Assembly: GCA_031278665.1 (NCBI GenBank)
Contig: JAITKC010000213.1
Location: 1-8,457, forward strand
Direction of reading: 5' to 3'
From: Bifidobacteriaceae bacterium
GTDB taxonomy: Bacteria; Actinomycetota; Actinomycetes; Actinomycetales; WQXJ01
Length of the DNA stretch: 8,457 bases
Of the stretch, positions 8,188 to 8,457 are shown one piece after another. Positions within the stretch are counted from its first letter, which is position 1; each line of letters opens with the position of its first letter. Both the position numbers and the translations under genes were made by a program. The notes beneath the pieces were generated by a model that worked only from the letters and a program-made list of their open reading frames with translations, did not search any database and had not been told where the DNA came from.

Positions 8188-8457
8188 ATGGGATTCGACG
8201 CGGGCGCCTTGCCGCCTTTCCCCTGGGATCTGCTCGAACCGCACAAGCGCCGGGCGGCCGCCTATCCGGGCGGGCTGATCGACCTGTCGGTCGGCACGCC
8301 GGTCGACCCGACGCCGCCGGTCTTGCGCGAAGCCCTCGAGGCGGCCTCGGACGGGCCCGGCTATCCGCCGACTATCGGGACGCCGGCGCTCAGACAGGCG
8401 ATCGTGGACCATTACGCGTCCGAACGCGGCGTGCCCGGTCTGTCGCTGCGGGGGGTG
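8188..8457 (+). CDS. dapC: Succinyldiaminopimelate aminotransferase DapC, 5' part only
   Basis: The first 90 residues of a fold-type I PLP aminotransferase run off the window end. DapC converts N-succinyl-2-amino-6-ketopimelate to N-succinyl-LL-diaminopimelate in lysine and peptidoglycan precursor synthesis. The identification rests on LPPFPWDLLEPHKRRAAAYPGG (8 onward), IDLSVGTPVDPTPPVL (31-46) and GYPPTIGTPALRQAI (58-72), the characteristic N-terminus of actinobacterial DapC. The catalytic lysine lies outside the window. The ATG at 8188 is preferred because the first conserved block follows closely. An in-frame GTG at 8170 overlapping the fdxA stop (GTGA) would add MRRRPK and allow coupling. 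Neither start has a strong ribosome binding site. Confidence 0.92.
   Translation, partial: MGFDAGALPPFPWDLLEPHKRRAAAYPGGLIDLSVGTPVDPTPPVLREALEAASDGPGYPPTIGTPALRQAIVDHYASERGVPGLSLRGV

Overview
The window reads as chromosomal DNA of a high-GC actinomycete (Actinomycetota). Four things point that way. GC at third codon positions is very high, and GTG starts are frequent. S16 has a long Ala/Glu-rich C-terminal tail. The gene families are typical of the phylum: a 7Fe ferredoxin next to succinyldiaminopimelate aminotransferase, a DUF6113-like membrane protein, a large proline-rich VanW protein, and a small protein resembling the Rv0428c-type SH3 domain. The genus cannot be named from this stretch. 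I see no mobile element, CRISPR array, rRNA or tRNA, and no clear new multi-gene system. This is mostly housekeeping DNA with several unusual local details.

Layout. Bases 1-262 have no gene I can support but hold a long nested inverted repeat. A probable promoter (263-292) and a structured leader come before a tightly packed plus-strand block: rpsP (S16), a KH-domain RNA-binding protein (KhpA type), rimM, trmD, typA/bipA and a small membrane protein. Gaps inside this block are -11 to +15 bases. Its theme is ribosome production and maturation: a 30S protein, the 30S maturation factor RimM, the tRNA m1G37 methyltransferase TrmD, and the ribosome-associated GTPase TypA. In actinomycetes trmD is usually followed by lepB/rplS/rnhB-type genes. 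Here typA follows directly, so two conserved neighbourhoods (rpsP-trmD and typA-fdxA-dapC) appear to be joined.

After a 91-base gap with a candidate -10 box comes a 784-residue membrane-anchored VanW-family protein, probably acting at the cell wall. It converges with a 94-residue minus-strand gene. The two stop codons overlap and sit at a perfect 9-bp hairpin that could terminate both. The minus-strand gene diverges from fdxA (7Fe ferredoxin, probably a leaderless transcript). dapC (lysine/diaminopimelate pathway) follows fdxA and runs off the window end.

The most notable oddities are: a Gly/Ala/Thr insertion in the TypA GTPase domain; a near-perfect in-frame tandem duplication in the S16 tail; Glu where TrmD normally has its proposed catalytic Asp; alternative hairpins in the rpsP leader; and the inverted repeat at 103-162.
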